From positions 1 to 10,667 of the forward strand of contig CAZEUZ010000007.1 of assembly GCA_964515805.1 (NCBI GenBank): 10,667 nt of DNA, in the 5' to 3' direction. The position numbers and the translations under genes were made by a program. Of the stretch, positions 1-6,856 are shown in pieces (position 1 is the first letter of the stretch; each line of letters opens with the position of its first letter). The notes under the pieces are model-generated. The model saw only the letters and a program-made list of their open reading frames with translations, was not told the DNA's origin and searched no databases. Source of the stretch: CAZEUZ01 sp964515805. GTDB taxonomy: Bacteria > Pseudomonadota > Gammaproteobacteria > Pseudomonadales > Cellvibrionaceae.

Positions 1-429
1 ACCGGGATGACCGATGCCAATGCGTAAACGAGCAAATTTATTATTGTTGGCAAGTGCGCGAATAATATCCTTGAGGCCATTGTGACCTCCATGTCCACCA
101 CCTAGTTTAAAACGGGCCATGCCAGGTAGTAGATCTAATTCGTCATGAACAACTAGAATGGCTTCGGGATGAATCTTATAGAAATTGGCTACGGCGGCCA
201 CTGCACGACCGCTAATATTCATAAAAGTTGTGGGAATCAGTAAACGGATGGTTTTTTGATTGATTTCACAACTGGCAAATAAACCAAAAAATTTACTTTC
301 TACAGAGAAACTGACCTGATAAATATGCGCCAAATTGATTAAAAAGTTAGCGCCGGCGTTGTGACGAGTATATTCATAATCAACGCCGGGATTACCAAGT
401 CCAACAATCAACCGTATAGCAGTGCTCAT
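1..429 (-). CDS. pth: Peptidyl-tRNA hydrolase, C-terminus cut off by window edge
   Basis: Cytoplasmic hydrolase that cleaves peptidyl-tRNA released from stalled ribosomes and recycles the tRNA. My translation from the ATG at 429 gives 143 residues before the window ends, about three quarters of the usual 190-200. The Pth hallmarks are present: LGNPG (11-15), TRHNAG (21-26), TFMN (68-71), HDELD (95-99) and GGHGGHNGLKD (111-121). The residues known to matter in E. coli (N10, H20, N68, D93, N114) correspond to N13, H23, N71, D96 and N117, a constant +3 shift, so the enzyme should be active. The start is 8 bases after the rplY stop and has no strong Shine-Dalgarno sequence, so translation is probably coupled to rplY. 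The rplY-pth order is usual in gammaproteobacteria. Confidence 0.97.
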   Translation of the reverse strand, partial: MSTAIRLIVGLGNPGVDYEYTRHNAGANFLINLAHIYQVSFSVESKFFGLFASCEINQKTIRLLIPTTFMNISGRAVAAVANFYKIHPEAILVVHDELDLLPGMARFKLGGGHGGHNGLKDIIRALANNNKFARLRIGIGHPG

Positions 430-437
430 TGAAGAAG

Positions 438-1103
438 TTAACTTTCGTCTTTGCTATCATCATCTGTATCATCATCAACGCTATCATCGGCATCACTTTC
501 ATCTTCAATCAAGCTGGCTTTAGGCTGTTTTATGGTTACGACGGGCAAATCGTGATCGCCCCCATATTTTAGCGCCTCTGACTCTACTCCTTCAGGCAAA
601 GTAATATCAGAAATGTGGAGCACTTGGCCAATCTCTACGTCTTTGAGATCGACTTCAATATACTCTGGTAGGGCATCGGGCAAACAACTTATCTCGAGTT
701 CTGTCATGTTGTGAAAGGCCGAACCACCCTGAAGTTTGACTCCTTTAGAGATATCCTCATTGATAAAGTGCAATGGCACTTTCATAGTCAATTTTTTGGT
801 GCTGGAAACACGCATAAAATCAGCGTGTATTATTTTTGGTTTGGCTGGATGTCTCTGCAAATCTTTTAAAATCACCCGCTCGCTTGCGCCATCGACATTC
901 AATTTAATAATATTTGAATAAAAAGCCTCATTTTCCAGTTTTTTACTGAATTCATTATGTTTAATGACGATGTTTTTAGGTTTTTTCGAGCCGCCGTAGA
1001 CAATGGCCGGCACTTGCTCAAGTTGACGTCGAAGTCGACGGCTGGCGGCTTTTCCCGTGTCGGTTCGACTTTCTGCATCAAGTATAAATTCGTTGGTTGA
1101 CAT
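438..1103 (-). CDS. rplY: 50S ribosomal protein L25, long Ctc-type (general stress protein family)
   Basis: Binds 5S rRNA in the large ribosomal subunit. The protein is the long two-domain form: an L25 N-domain (about residues 1-95, with LDAESRTDTGKAASRRLRR-type start and PAIVYGG at 32-38) and a C-terminal TL5/Ctc domain (hallmark around 153-173, DLKDVEIGQVLHISDITLP). It ends in a strongly acidic tail (about 200-221, mostly Asp, Glu, Ser). I chose the ATG at 1103 (221 residues) because it begins in the family's usual way and has GGGG nine bases upstream. An in-frame ATG at 1118 would add five residues and has only a weak AAAG upstream. It lies 30 bases after prs and 8 bases before pth, consistent with one transcript. 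Confidence 0.95.
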   Translation of the reverse strand: MSTNEFILDAESRTDTGKAASRRLRRQLEQVPAIVYGGSKKPKNIVIKHNEFSKKLENEAFYSNIIKLNVDGASERVILKDLQRHPAKPKIIHADFMRVSSTKKLTMKVPLHFINEDISKGVKLQGGSAFHNMTELEISCLPDALPEYIEVDLKDVEIGQVLHISDITLPEGVESEALKYGGDHDLPVVTIKQPKASLIEDESDADDSVDDDTDDDSKDES

Positions 1104-1133
1104 TTTTTCAGACCCCATAACTTTAAGTTTAAT

Positions 1134-2078
1134 TTAAGTGGCAAACATAGCGCTGAGCGATTCTTCATTGCTCAGTCTACGGAGTGCTTCCGCTAATAAA
1201 TTGGCAATAGTTAATTGCCTTATTCGATTGCAATTTCGTGCTTCTTGCGACAATGGAATAGTATCGGTGACAACCAGCTCGTCTAACATTGAGTTCTCAA
1301 TGTTATTAATAGCCTGACCTGACAACACAGGGTGGGTTGCATAAGCGATAACCCTTTTTGCGCCATGTTGTTTCAGCGCCTTAGCTGCGTTACATAAAGT
1401 GCCAGCTGTATCTACTATGTCATCAACCAATAGGCAGGTTCGGTCGACAACATCGCCAATCAAGTGCATGACTTCAGCAACGTTAGCTTCCGGGCGGCGC
1501 TTATCAATAATCGCCAAATCGATATGAAGTTGTTTAGCAACGGCTCGTGCACGCACCACACCGCCGATATCGGGAGATACTGCTATCAAATCGTCATACT
1601 TTTGTCGCTCAATATCATCTAACAATACTGGCGCTCCGTAGACATTGTCTACGGGCACGTCAAAAAAACCTTGAATTTGTTCAGCATGCAAATCAACCGT
1701 CAGTACCCGATCAATACCGACACCGACCATCATATCAGCAACCAATTTAGCAGTGATGGGCACTCTGGCCGAACGCACCCGACGATCTTGACGGGCGTAA
1801 CCAAAATAAGGAACAACAGCCGTCACTCGACCGGCAGAAGCGCGCCTCAGAGCATCGACTATTATCAATAGTTCCATAAGATTTTTATGTGTCGGAGCAC
1901 AAGTGGATTGCACAACAAACACGTCGCCACCACGAACGTTTTCATTAATTTGAACTGAAATTTCACCATCAGAAAATTGACTGACGCTGGCTTTACCCAA
2001 TGGTATACATAGTTTACTAACTACTTTTTCTACTAGGTCCGGGTTGGCGTTTCCGGTAAATACCTTCAAGTCTGTCAC
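1134..2078 (-). CDS. prs: Ribose-phosphate pyrophosphokinase (PRPP synthase)
   Basis: Cytoplasmic enzyme making 5-phosphoribosyl diphosphate from ribose 5-phosphate and ATP, the precursor for purines, pyrimidines, NAD, histidine and tryptophan. The 314 residues match the usual class I length (315 in E. coli). Visible motifs are FTGNANP (7-13), FSDGE (35-39 region), RQDRR (96-100), DLHAEQIQGFF (129-139, with the conserved His131), KRRPE in the flexible catalytic loop (193-197) and the PRPP-binding loop VDDIVDTAGTL (218-228). The start codon is GTG, with AGGT as a likely Shine-Dalgarno sequence about 8 bases upstream; no ATG would give the family's N-terminus. The gene follows tRNA-Gln by 84 bases and precedes rplY. 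It may supply PRPP to the phosphoribosyltransferase at 5553. Confidence 0.98.
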   Translation of the reverse strand: MTDLKVFTGNANPDLVEKVVSKLCIPLGKASVSQFSDGEISVQINENVRGGDVFVVQSTCAPTHKNLMELLIIVDALRRASAGRVTAVVPYFGYARQDRRVRSARVPITAKLVADMMVGVGIDRVLTVDLHAEQIQGFFDVPVDNVYGAPVLLDDIERQKYDDLIAVSPDIGGVVRARAVAKQLHIDLAIIDKRRPEANVAEVMHLIGDVVDRTCLLVDDIVDTAGTLCNAAKALKQHGAKRVIAYATHPVLSGQAINNIENSMLDELVVTDTIPLSQEARNCNRIRQLTIANLLAEALRRLSNEESLSAMFAT

Positions 2079-2162
2079 GATTCTGACCTATTTAATTAAC
2101 GGACTGCTGGATAAGAGCACATATTATGAGGTTACAGTTGGAGGAGGTATGCATGGGTGTTT

Positions 2163-2237
2163 TGGCTGGGGTGGAAGGATTCGAACCTTCGCATGACGGG
2201 ATCAAAACCCGCTGCCTTACCGCTTGGCTACACCCCA
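2163..2237 (-). tRNA. tRNA-Gln, anticodon UUG
   Basis: Read on the minus strand, the 75 bases fold as a full cloverleaf. The 7-bp acceptor stem is TGGGGTG with CACCCCA, followed by discriminator G and an encoded CCA at 2163-2165. The D arm contains AGCCAAGCGGTAAGGC. The anticodon stem GCGGG/CCCGT closes the loop TTTTGAT, giving anticodon TTG. The T arm contains GGTTCGAATCC. The position between ispE and prs is a conserved arrangement in Pseudomonas and relatives, which independently supports the call. The 3' side runs into the prs leader with no visible terminator, so the tRNA is probably cut from a longer transcript. Confidence 0.98.
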
Positions 2238-2254
2238 ATAATGTAAATTTTCTC

Positions 2255-2282
2255 AGTGCTATGTTTTAAGTGCTATGTTTTA
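2255..2282. repeat. Perfect 14-bp tandem duplication in the tRNA-Gln leader
   Basis: The 14-base unit AGTGCTATGTTTTA occurs twice head to tail without mismatch (2255-2268 and 2269-2282). It lies between the ispE stop and the tRNA-Gln 5' end, so it would be in the 5' leader of the precursor tRNA. It looks like a recent slippage duplication. No function is evident. Confidence 0.9.
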
Positions 2283-2307
2283 CGGTATGTCAGATTGTGG
2301 TAAAAAT

Positions 2308-2336
2308 ATTATAGCAGTAGATCGACAACGGGAGAA
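2308..2336 (-). promoter_or_regulatory. Probable extended -10 promoter for tRNA-Gln (and prs-rplY-pth)
   Basis: On the minus strand the sequence TGCTATAAT (2308-2316) is a perfect TGn-TATAAT extended -10 element. It overlaps the last codons of ispE, and the stop codon TAA is part of the TATAAT. A -35-like TTCTCC (2331-2336) lies 17 bases upstream and is only a weak match, as is normal for extended -10 promoters. Transcription would start near 2301, about 60 bases before the tRNA. No equally good promoter is visible between here and prs. This is a consensus match only. Confidence 0.55.
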
Positions 2337-3142
2337 CGGCTTATCCCCTTGGCGATAAAACTCTGCCAATGTGTTGGCACTTTTCTCAGTAATTCATCAG
2401 CGGCAGACTTGCTAGGCAATGCAGCGAAGATACAAGCCCCTGTTCCTGTTAATTGAGCGTCCGCGTGCTGACCGAGCCAGCTTATCGCCTCAGCTACCTC
2501 TGGGTAGATTTGGCTGACCGTCGTTTGACAATCATTGATTCCACCCTTTTCCAAGAAGCTGGCTACTGTAATCGGCGGGGTGTTTCTTGTCAATTGCGGA
2601 TGAGAAAAAATTTGTCTCGTAGAAACACTGCAGTTTGGCTTAATAACCAGATACCAACGCTCGGGCATAGCGATAGCCTGTAACTGCTCGCCAATACCTT
2701 CAGCCCAGGCACTGCAACCATGCACGAAAACGGGAACATCGGCACCCAACTGAACACCTAGATTGGCCAGATCGGTAGCTGTTAAACCTGTCTTCCAGAG
2801 ATGATTCAGGGCAACTAACGCCGTCGCAGCATCGGAACTGCCACCACCCAAGCCACCGCCTAATGGCAAACATTTGTCCAACTGAATGTCAGCACCCAAT
2901 CGCGTTTTCGTCGTAGCTTGAAGGCTTTTAGCTGCCCTGATAATCAAATTATCATTGTCGGCAATATCTACCATTGCGGGAGTAAGCGTCAGCTGACCAT
3001 CGCATCTAACAGAAAAACTGAGCTGATCACCGTAATCAAGTAACTGAAAAAACGTTTGTATTTCATGATAACCGTCCTGCCGACGACCAAGGATATGCAA
3101 AAAGAGATTGATTTTTGCCGGTGCAGCCAAGAATAAGGTCAT
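2309..3142 (-). CDS. ispE: 4-diphosphocytidyl-2-C-methyl-D-erythritol kinase
   Basis: GHMP-family kinase that phosphorylates CDP-methylerythritol in the non-mevalonate (MEP) route to isoprenoids; cytoplasmic. The 277 residues are close to the usual length of about 283. Visible are PAKINLFLHI (8-17) with the catalytic Lys10, DGYHEI (23-28), the ATP-binding glycine loop PLGGGLGGGSSDAA (93-106), GADVPVFV (133-140) with catalytic Asp135, and the C-terminal GHMP motif LTGTGACIFA (231-240). Its ATG overlaps the lolB stop (ATGA, 4 bases), so the two are translationally coupled. The gene ends 71 bases before tRNA-Gln, and its last codons contain a likely promoter for the downstream genes. Confidence 0.97.
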   Translation of the reverse strand: MTLFLAAPAKINLFLHILGRRQDGYHEIQTFFQLLDYGDQLSFSVRCDGQLTLTPAMVDIADNDNLIIRAAKSLQATTKTRLGADIQLDKCLPLGGGLGGGSSDAATALVALNHLWKTGLTATDLANLGVQLGADVPVFVHGCSAWAEGIGEQLQAIAMPERWYLVIKPNCSVSTRQIFSHPQLTRNTPPITVASFLEKGGINDCQTTVSQIYPEVAEAISWLGQHADAQLTGTGACIFAALPSKSAADELLRKVPTHWQSFIAKGISRSPVVDLLL

Positions 3143-3768
3143 AACACGGAAGGAAGCCGATCTGTATTTTCAGGAAATCGCCATTGGTGAACGGCCAATA
3201 CGAGCTGTATTTGGTCTTTCTTGATTTTTATCCTGTAAGGCAGCAACCACTTTTCCACCGATCCATAGCGACTGATACTGACCGACCAGTCAGCCTGTTC
3301 AAACGCGACTAGCATGCCCTGCTCATCGTAGACCGGCCTATGGATGATGTCATCGCTACTCGGCATGCCCTGAACCCAGTAGCGCAGATTATCAATAGGA
3401 ACAAACCAACCTAACGTTTCCCTTAGTAGCAACTCGGGTGCTGTAGAAGCGACAGGCTGACGGCCCGGTTGCTGTAGGGTGATCGATTGAGCATTGCCTT
3501 CAATCCGCACGTTACCTCGACCAAGGGGACCATTGATACGAATAGTGTATGAATCTCTCCGCTGCCGCCAATCGATAGTGACACTGCCGCTGTCAGCCTC
3601 AGTTCGCACACCCAGCTTACCGATCAGCCGCCACTGATCAGGCGGCGCAGAATAAGATAGATTGGACTCCGTTATACCAGAATATTGGCTGCAGGCAGTC
3701 AGCGCCACTAACGCGACGACTATACATAATTTGCAGACTAACCGATCTGTTACCGTTAAGTAGCGCAT
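3139..3768 (-). CDS. lolB: Outer-membrane lipoprotein LolB
   Basis: LolB receives lipoproteins from the periplasmic carrier LolA and inserts them in the outer membrane; it is itself a lipoprotein. From the ATG at 3768 the protein has 209 residues, near the family's usual 200. A signal peptide with hydrophobic core IVVALVAL ends in the lipobox LTAC, with Cys26 as the acylated residue. Family features follow: WRLIGKLGVR, a SVTIDW strand, and the GWFVPIDNLRYWVQGMP motif. An upstream in-frame TTG at 3777 would give a TTGA overlap with the TPR gene and add three residues; I prefer the ATG, but neither start has a good Shine-Dalgarno sequence. It lies directly after the TPR lipoprotein gene and overlaps ispE, as in Pseudomonas. 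Confidence 0.93.
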   Translation of the reverse strand: MRYLTVTDRLVCKLCIVVALVALTACSQYSGITESNLSYSAPPDQWRLIGKLGVRTEADSGSVTIDWRQRRDSYTIRINGPLGRGNVRIEGNAQSITLQQPGRQPVASTAPELLLRETLGWFVPIDNLRYWVQGMPSSDDIIHRPVYDEQGMLVAFEQADWSVSISRYGSVEKWLLPYRIKIKKDQIQLVLAVHQWRFPENTDRLPSVL

Positions 3769-3773
3769 CTTAT

Positions 3774-5480
3774 TCAATCTAAAGTGACATTTAAACGCTC
3801 TAGTGTCTTTAAAATACGAGGATCATGTGGCTGCTGCACCAAAGCTCGGGACCAGACCGCTTTAGCTTCCTGCACTTCGCCAATGGTCCATAGCACTTCA
3901 CCCAGGTGAGCAGCGATTTCACCGTCGGGAAACTTATCCAGTGCTCTGCGTAAATAATCCAATGCCTGTTGGTATTCGCCCAAATGAAATAGCACCCAAC
4001 CCATGCTGTCCATGATAGCAGGATCATCGGGGCGCTGAGAAAGGGCCTTTTCAATCATTACCAGTGCTTCTTGATAGCGCTCAGTATATGAAGTGAGAAA
4101 ATAACCGAGCGCATTTAGCGCTAACACATTGTCCGGGTCCAATGTCAATATGTGTCGCAGATCGATTTCCGTCGACTGAACCCGATCAAGTTTTTCATAC
4201 AATAATGAGCGGTTATATCGCAATGCAATATCGTCCGGAAAACGTACAATTCCCTCATCGAAGGTATTGAGCGCCAATTGATGCTGTTGCGCTTTCGTCA
4301 TTACGCCAGCTTCAACAGCGTACAATTTAGCTTCTTTTTCCCTGTGGTTTTTACGCAGTTCATCGAAGTGATTGCCAACGGCATCCGGTTCATTACGGTT
4401 TATCATTATATTGGCTACACGTGTGTGAGCAGCGAAAAAATTGGCTCCTTGACTCACCTGCAGATAGTAAGTTAACGCCTGATCAAATTGGCGATTATTT
4501 TCGGCGATACGCCCCAGATAGTATGCTGTATCATCGGACTTGTAATTTTTATCATACAAGTCCGACAGCAGCGCTTGAGCTGTTTCATAGTCTTCAAGTT
4601 GTAGCGCGAGCAACGCCTGGGAAAATTTGAAATCCAGCTGATTGGGAGATTGCTGCGACAAGTAGGCAAACTCTTGATAAGCAGCGTCGGGATCTGTTTT
4701 TGTCAACAGGCGCGCATAGAGTAAACGCAGTCGATTGTCTTGAGGGTGTTGGTCAAGTGCTGCACTGATACTGTCAATAGCGAGTTCAGTTTTTTGCTGT
4801 AGATGTAAAATCTTGGCCCTTTGCATGACTGCCGGAATATGCTCCGGATCAATATCGAGAGCTCGCTCAGCAACAGCCAATGCCTTGACATTGTCACTTT
4901 GCAACATGTAGAGAATACTCAATCCGATTTTGATTGATACTACGGTGGGTTGCTTGGCGGATAATTCATTGTAGGCCTCGATTAAAGTATCCCTGGTCGA
5001 CGGCTTATGTTTCCTACTATGTAAAGCAATCGTCTCAAATAAAGGCTTATCGCCATCTTTAACAGCATTATCCGCATAAGATAATGCATCTGTCAGCCTC
5101 CCCATAGCAATTAACCGAGTTGCGACAACAGCACTTGCCTGTTCACTATCAGGCTGGTGTTTAAGCCACAATAATCCCATTTCCAATGCTGGACGGTGCG
5201 CACCCACAAATTGTGCAATACGTGCAGCACGAGCAATCACACCAATATCCTGCGTCTTATAGGCCTGCCTGATATAATTGCCGAGAGTCACCTTATACTG
5301 CTGACGGCTGCCTGCTATTTCGGCTACCAACAGTGCATAGAGAGTCTCCGGTTCAAACGGTTTTGATACCGTTACCGGGGCGGACTTAACCTTCTGTTGC
5401 TGTACAGTTGAGCTCTTTGGGAGGACACTGCAACCATGGATCAGTAATAGTAAGAGCGATAAAGGTAAGAAATAGACCAT
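3774..5480 (-). CDS. TPR-repeat lipoprotein, likely LbcA homologue
   Basis: A 568-residue protein with a lipoprotein-type signal peptide (hydrophobic LPLSLLLLLI, then HGC with Cys17 as the likely acylated residue; His at -2 is unusual) and then almost entirely helical TPR repeats. The clearest repeats are at the C-terminus (about 456-555: NALGYFLT, MIEKALSQRPDDP, DSMGWVLFHLGEYQQAL, YLRRALDKFPD, AKAVWSRAL). TPR arrays are protein-binding scaffolds. The place directly upstream of lolB-ispE matches Pseudomonas aeruginosa PA4667, which I recall as LbcA, the outer-membrane partner of the periplasmic protease CtpA in turnover of cell-wall hydrolases. Equivalence here is inferred from architecture and synteny. 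I chose the ATG at 5480 over a TTG two codons upstream. No ctpA is visible in the window. Confidence 0.9.
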   Translation of the reverse strand: MVYFLPLSLLLLLIHGCSVLPKSSTVQQQKVKSAPVTVSKPFEPETLYALLVAEIAGSRQQYKVTLGNYIRQAYKTQDIGVIARAARIAQFVGAHRPALEMGLLWLKHQPDSEQASAVVATRLIAMGRLTDALSYADNAVKDGDKPLFETIALHSRKHKPSTRDTLIEAYNELSAKQPTVVSIKIGLSILYMLQSDNVKALAVAERALDIDPEHIPAVMQRAKILHLQQKTELAIDSISAALDQHPQDNRLRLLYARLLTKTDPDAAYQEFAYLSQQSPNQLDFKFSQALLALQLEDYETAQALLSDLYDKNYKSDDTAYYLGRIAENNRQFDQALTYYLQVSQGANFFAAHTRVANIMINRNEPDAVGNHFDELRKNHREKEAKLYAVEAGVMTKAQQHQLALNTFDEGIVRFPDDIALRYNRSLLYEKLDRVQSTEIDLRHILTLDPDNVLALNALGYFLTSYTERYQEALVMIEKALSQRPDDPAIMDSMGWVLFHLGEYQQALDYLRRALDKFPDGEIAAHLGEVLWTIGEVQEAKAVWSRALVQQPHDPRILKTLERLNVTLD

Positions 5481-5552
5481 AGCCAAAAAATTTCAATGAA
5501 GCAGTGTTCAGTGTAAACTCCATTAGACCTAGATGCCAGAACATAAGTTTTG

Positions 5553-6128
5553 ATGAAACCGCAACATTTCGCTCACGTACTGGAAACGGCAACTTTGCTC
5601 TACGATGAGTGCACCATAGAAAATGCCCTCGATAGCCTGTCGAAAAAAATCAATCGCGATTATATAAATCTTAACCCTATTTTCATGGTAGTGATGAACG
5701 GTGGGTTGGTTTTTGCCGGCAAATTGCTACCTAAACTCACCTTCCCGGTGCAAGTGGACTATTGCCACGCGACGCGTTTTCGCAATGAAACATCTGGCTG
5801 TAGTATTGAATGGAAAGTTAAACCACAACAAAATGTATGCGATCGCCACATTATTTTAGTGGACGATATTCTCGATGAAGGCCGGACACTGCAAGCCATT
5901 ATTGACCAATGCCTAACGCTTCGAGCGGCATCTGTGAAAACTGCAGTCATGATCGAAAAGTGTCACTATCGAAAAGCACTAAAGGGTATGAAAGCCGACT
6001 ACTGCGAATTACAAGCCCCGGATGAATACCTCTTTGGTTGCGGTATGGATTATAAAAGCTACTGCCGCAATACTGGCAGCATTTACATCCTTGATAAAAA
6101 GTTCTACTCAAAACCTGAAGTCTGCTGA
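5553..6128 (+). CDS. Hypoxanthine-guanine phosphoribosyltransferase family protein
   Basis: Purine-salvage type enzyme transferring PRPP's phosphoribosyl group to hypoxanthine or guanine; cytoplasmic. The 191 residues contain VVMNGGLVFAGKLL (46-59), ATRFRNETSG (73-82), the PRPP-binding loop ILVDDILDEGRTL (101-113) and FGCGMDYKSYCRN (161-173), the segment around the conserved Asp that contacts purine in this family. Length and motifs resemble the Pseudomonas PA4645-type HGPRT. Base specificity cannot be read from sequence. The ATG at 5553 is preferred over the adjacent upstream TTG. It is divergent from the TPR lipoprotein gene with only 72 bases between them. I see no convincing promoter for either gene there; the best plus-strand match is TTTCAA-N17-TAAACT, which is weak. 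In Pseudomonas hemA occupies this place. Confidence 0.9.
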   Translation: MKPQHFAHVLETATLLYDECTIENALDSLSKKINRDYINLNPIFMVVMNGGLVFAGKLLPKLTFPVQVDYCHATRFRNETSGCSIEWKVKPQQNVCDRHIILVDDILDEGRTLQAIIDQCLTLRAASVKTAVMIEKCHYRKALKGMKADYCELQAPDEYLFGCGMDYKSYCRNTGSIYILDKKFYSKPEVC

Positions 6129-6149
6129 CAGCTCATAACCACTCCCACC

Positions 6150-6175
6150 CTATTTTCTATCGTTTCACAAAATAG
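6150..6175. repeat. AT-rich inverted repeat after the phosphoribosyltransferase gene
   Basis: CTATTTT (6150-6156) and AAAATAG (6169-6175) are perfect 7-base inverted copies separated by 12 bases, starting 21 bases after the phosphoribosyltransferase stop. It lacks a GC-rich stem and a T-run, so it is a poor intrinsic terminator. It could be a weak hairpin or chance in AT-rich DNA. Confidence 0.3.
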
Positions 6176-6180
6176 ACTAC

Positions 6181-6208
6181 TTGATTTTTGAATATCGTAC
6201 GTTATTCT
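6181..6208 (+). promoter_or_regulatory. Probable sigma-70 promoter of umuDC
   Basis: TTGATT (6181-6186) and TATTCT (6203-6208) are separated by 16 bases; each matches four of six consensus positions. Transcription would start near 6215, about 78 bases before the umuD ATG. This weak promoter overlaps the palindrome at 6188-6209, the usual layout for a repressed promoter. Confidence 0.4.
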
Positions 6209-6209
6209 A
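6188..6209. promoter_or_regulatory. Candidate operator: 22-bp imperfect palindrome over the umuD promoter
   Basis: The core GAATATCGTACGTTATTC (6190-6207) is an 18-base palindrome with one mismatched pair, centred on the perfect CGTACG at 6196-6201. Extended to TTG...CTA it covers 22 bases with 9 of 11 positions paired. It occupies the spacer and -10 of the likely umuD promoter. It is not a CTGT-N8-ACAG LexA box. It has TTGAA and TTCTA arms, resembling the TTGAA...TTCAA layout I recall for the UmuDAb/LexA-like sites of Acinetobacter. The binding protein is unknown. Confidence 0.45.
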
Positions 6210-6292
6210 TAGTCAATGGTCCCGGCTCTCTGGGCAGGCGGATTGTCAAACTGATTCTGAAAAAGCCTTAAGTTTACATTAGGAGAATTTCA

Positions 6293-6808
6293 ATGCCTCG
6301 TGGTGGAGCGCGTGCGGGTGCCGGTAGGCCAAAAGGACAAGGGAAATATAACGAGCAAACCAAACCGGTCAGAATACCAGAAAGCATGGTGAATGATGTG
6401 CTGGCGTTTGTCGAATCAAGCGGCTACCAACTACCACTCTATGCCTGTGCGGTGCAGGCGGGATTTCCATCGCCTGCCGATGATCATATGGAAGGCAAAC
6501 TGGACCTTAACAAACATCTAATCAAACATCCCACAGCGACATTTTTTGTCAAAGCGGCAGGTGAATCAATGATCAAGGCGGGAATTCACCCCGGAGATAT
6601 TCTGGTAGTAGACAGGAGCTTGGAGGCCAAACATGGGAAAATAGTGATTGCTGCCGTGGATGGTGAGTTGACTGTAAAGCGCCTTCACCAAAACGGTAAA
6701 GGGACGTATCTGATGCCTGAGAATGATGCCTTTCAGCCTATTAAGATCAATGAAGGTAGCGATATGATCATCTGGGGCGTTGTTACCAACGTGCTGCACG
6801 AAGTCTAA
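6293..6808 (+). CDS. umuD: UmuD-type autoproteolytic subunit of DNA polymerase V, with N-terminal extension
   Basis: A LexA-family protein that, when RecA filaments form after DNA damage, cleaves itself to UmuD' and joins UmuC as polymerase V for translesion synthesis. It has 171 residues (E. coli UmuD has 139). The core matches closely: cleavage site QAG (Ala56-Gly57, where E. coli has Cys24-Gly25), FPSPADD, catalytic Ser92 in AGESMI and Lys129 in GELTVK. The cut-Ser and Ser-Lys spacings (35 and 37) equal those of E. coli. The extra N-terminus has a basic RGGARAGAGRPKG segment (3-15), then KPVRIPESMVNDVLAFVE (24-41), which could form a strand and helix. It would be removed on cleavage. The start is well supported by AGGAG at 6281-6285. 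umuC follows 48 bases downstream. Confidence 0.95.
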   Translation: MPRGGARAGAGRPKGQGKYNEQTKPVRIPESMVNDVLAFVESSGYQLPLYACAVQAGFPSPADDHMEGKLDLNKHLIKHPTATFFVKAAGESMIKAGIHPGDILVVDRSLEAKHGKIVIAAVDGELTVKRLHQNGKGTYLMPENDAFQPIKINEGSDMIIWGVVTNVLHEV

Positions 6809-6856
6809 ATAAAAACTATTACTGCCATAGCGAACAGAAAAACAAGCGGATAAAAC

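Noticed and set aside
5386..5592. Minus-strand frame overlapping the TPR gene start and the phosphoribosyltransferase start
   Set aside because: It overlaps coding sequence on both sides in another frame and shows no family similarity; treated as a shadow.
6129..6292. Canonical CTGT-N8-ACAG LexA operator upstream of umuD
   Set aside because: I looked for it on both strands and found none. TGCTGACAGC-like sequence at 6123-6132 does not fit the spacing and is too far upstream of the likely promoter.
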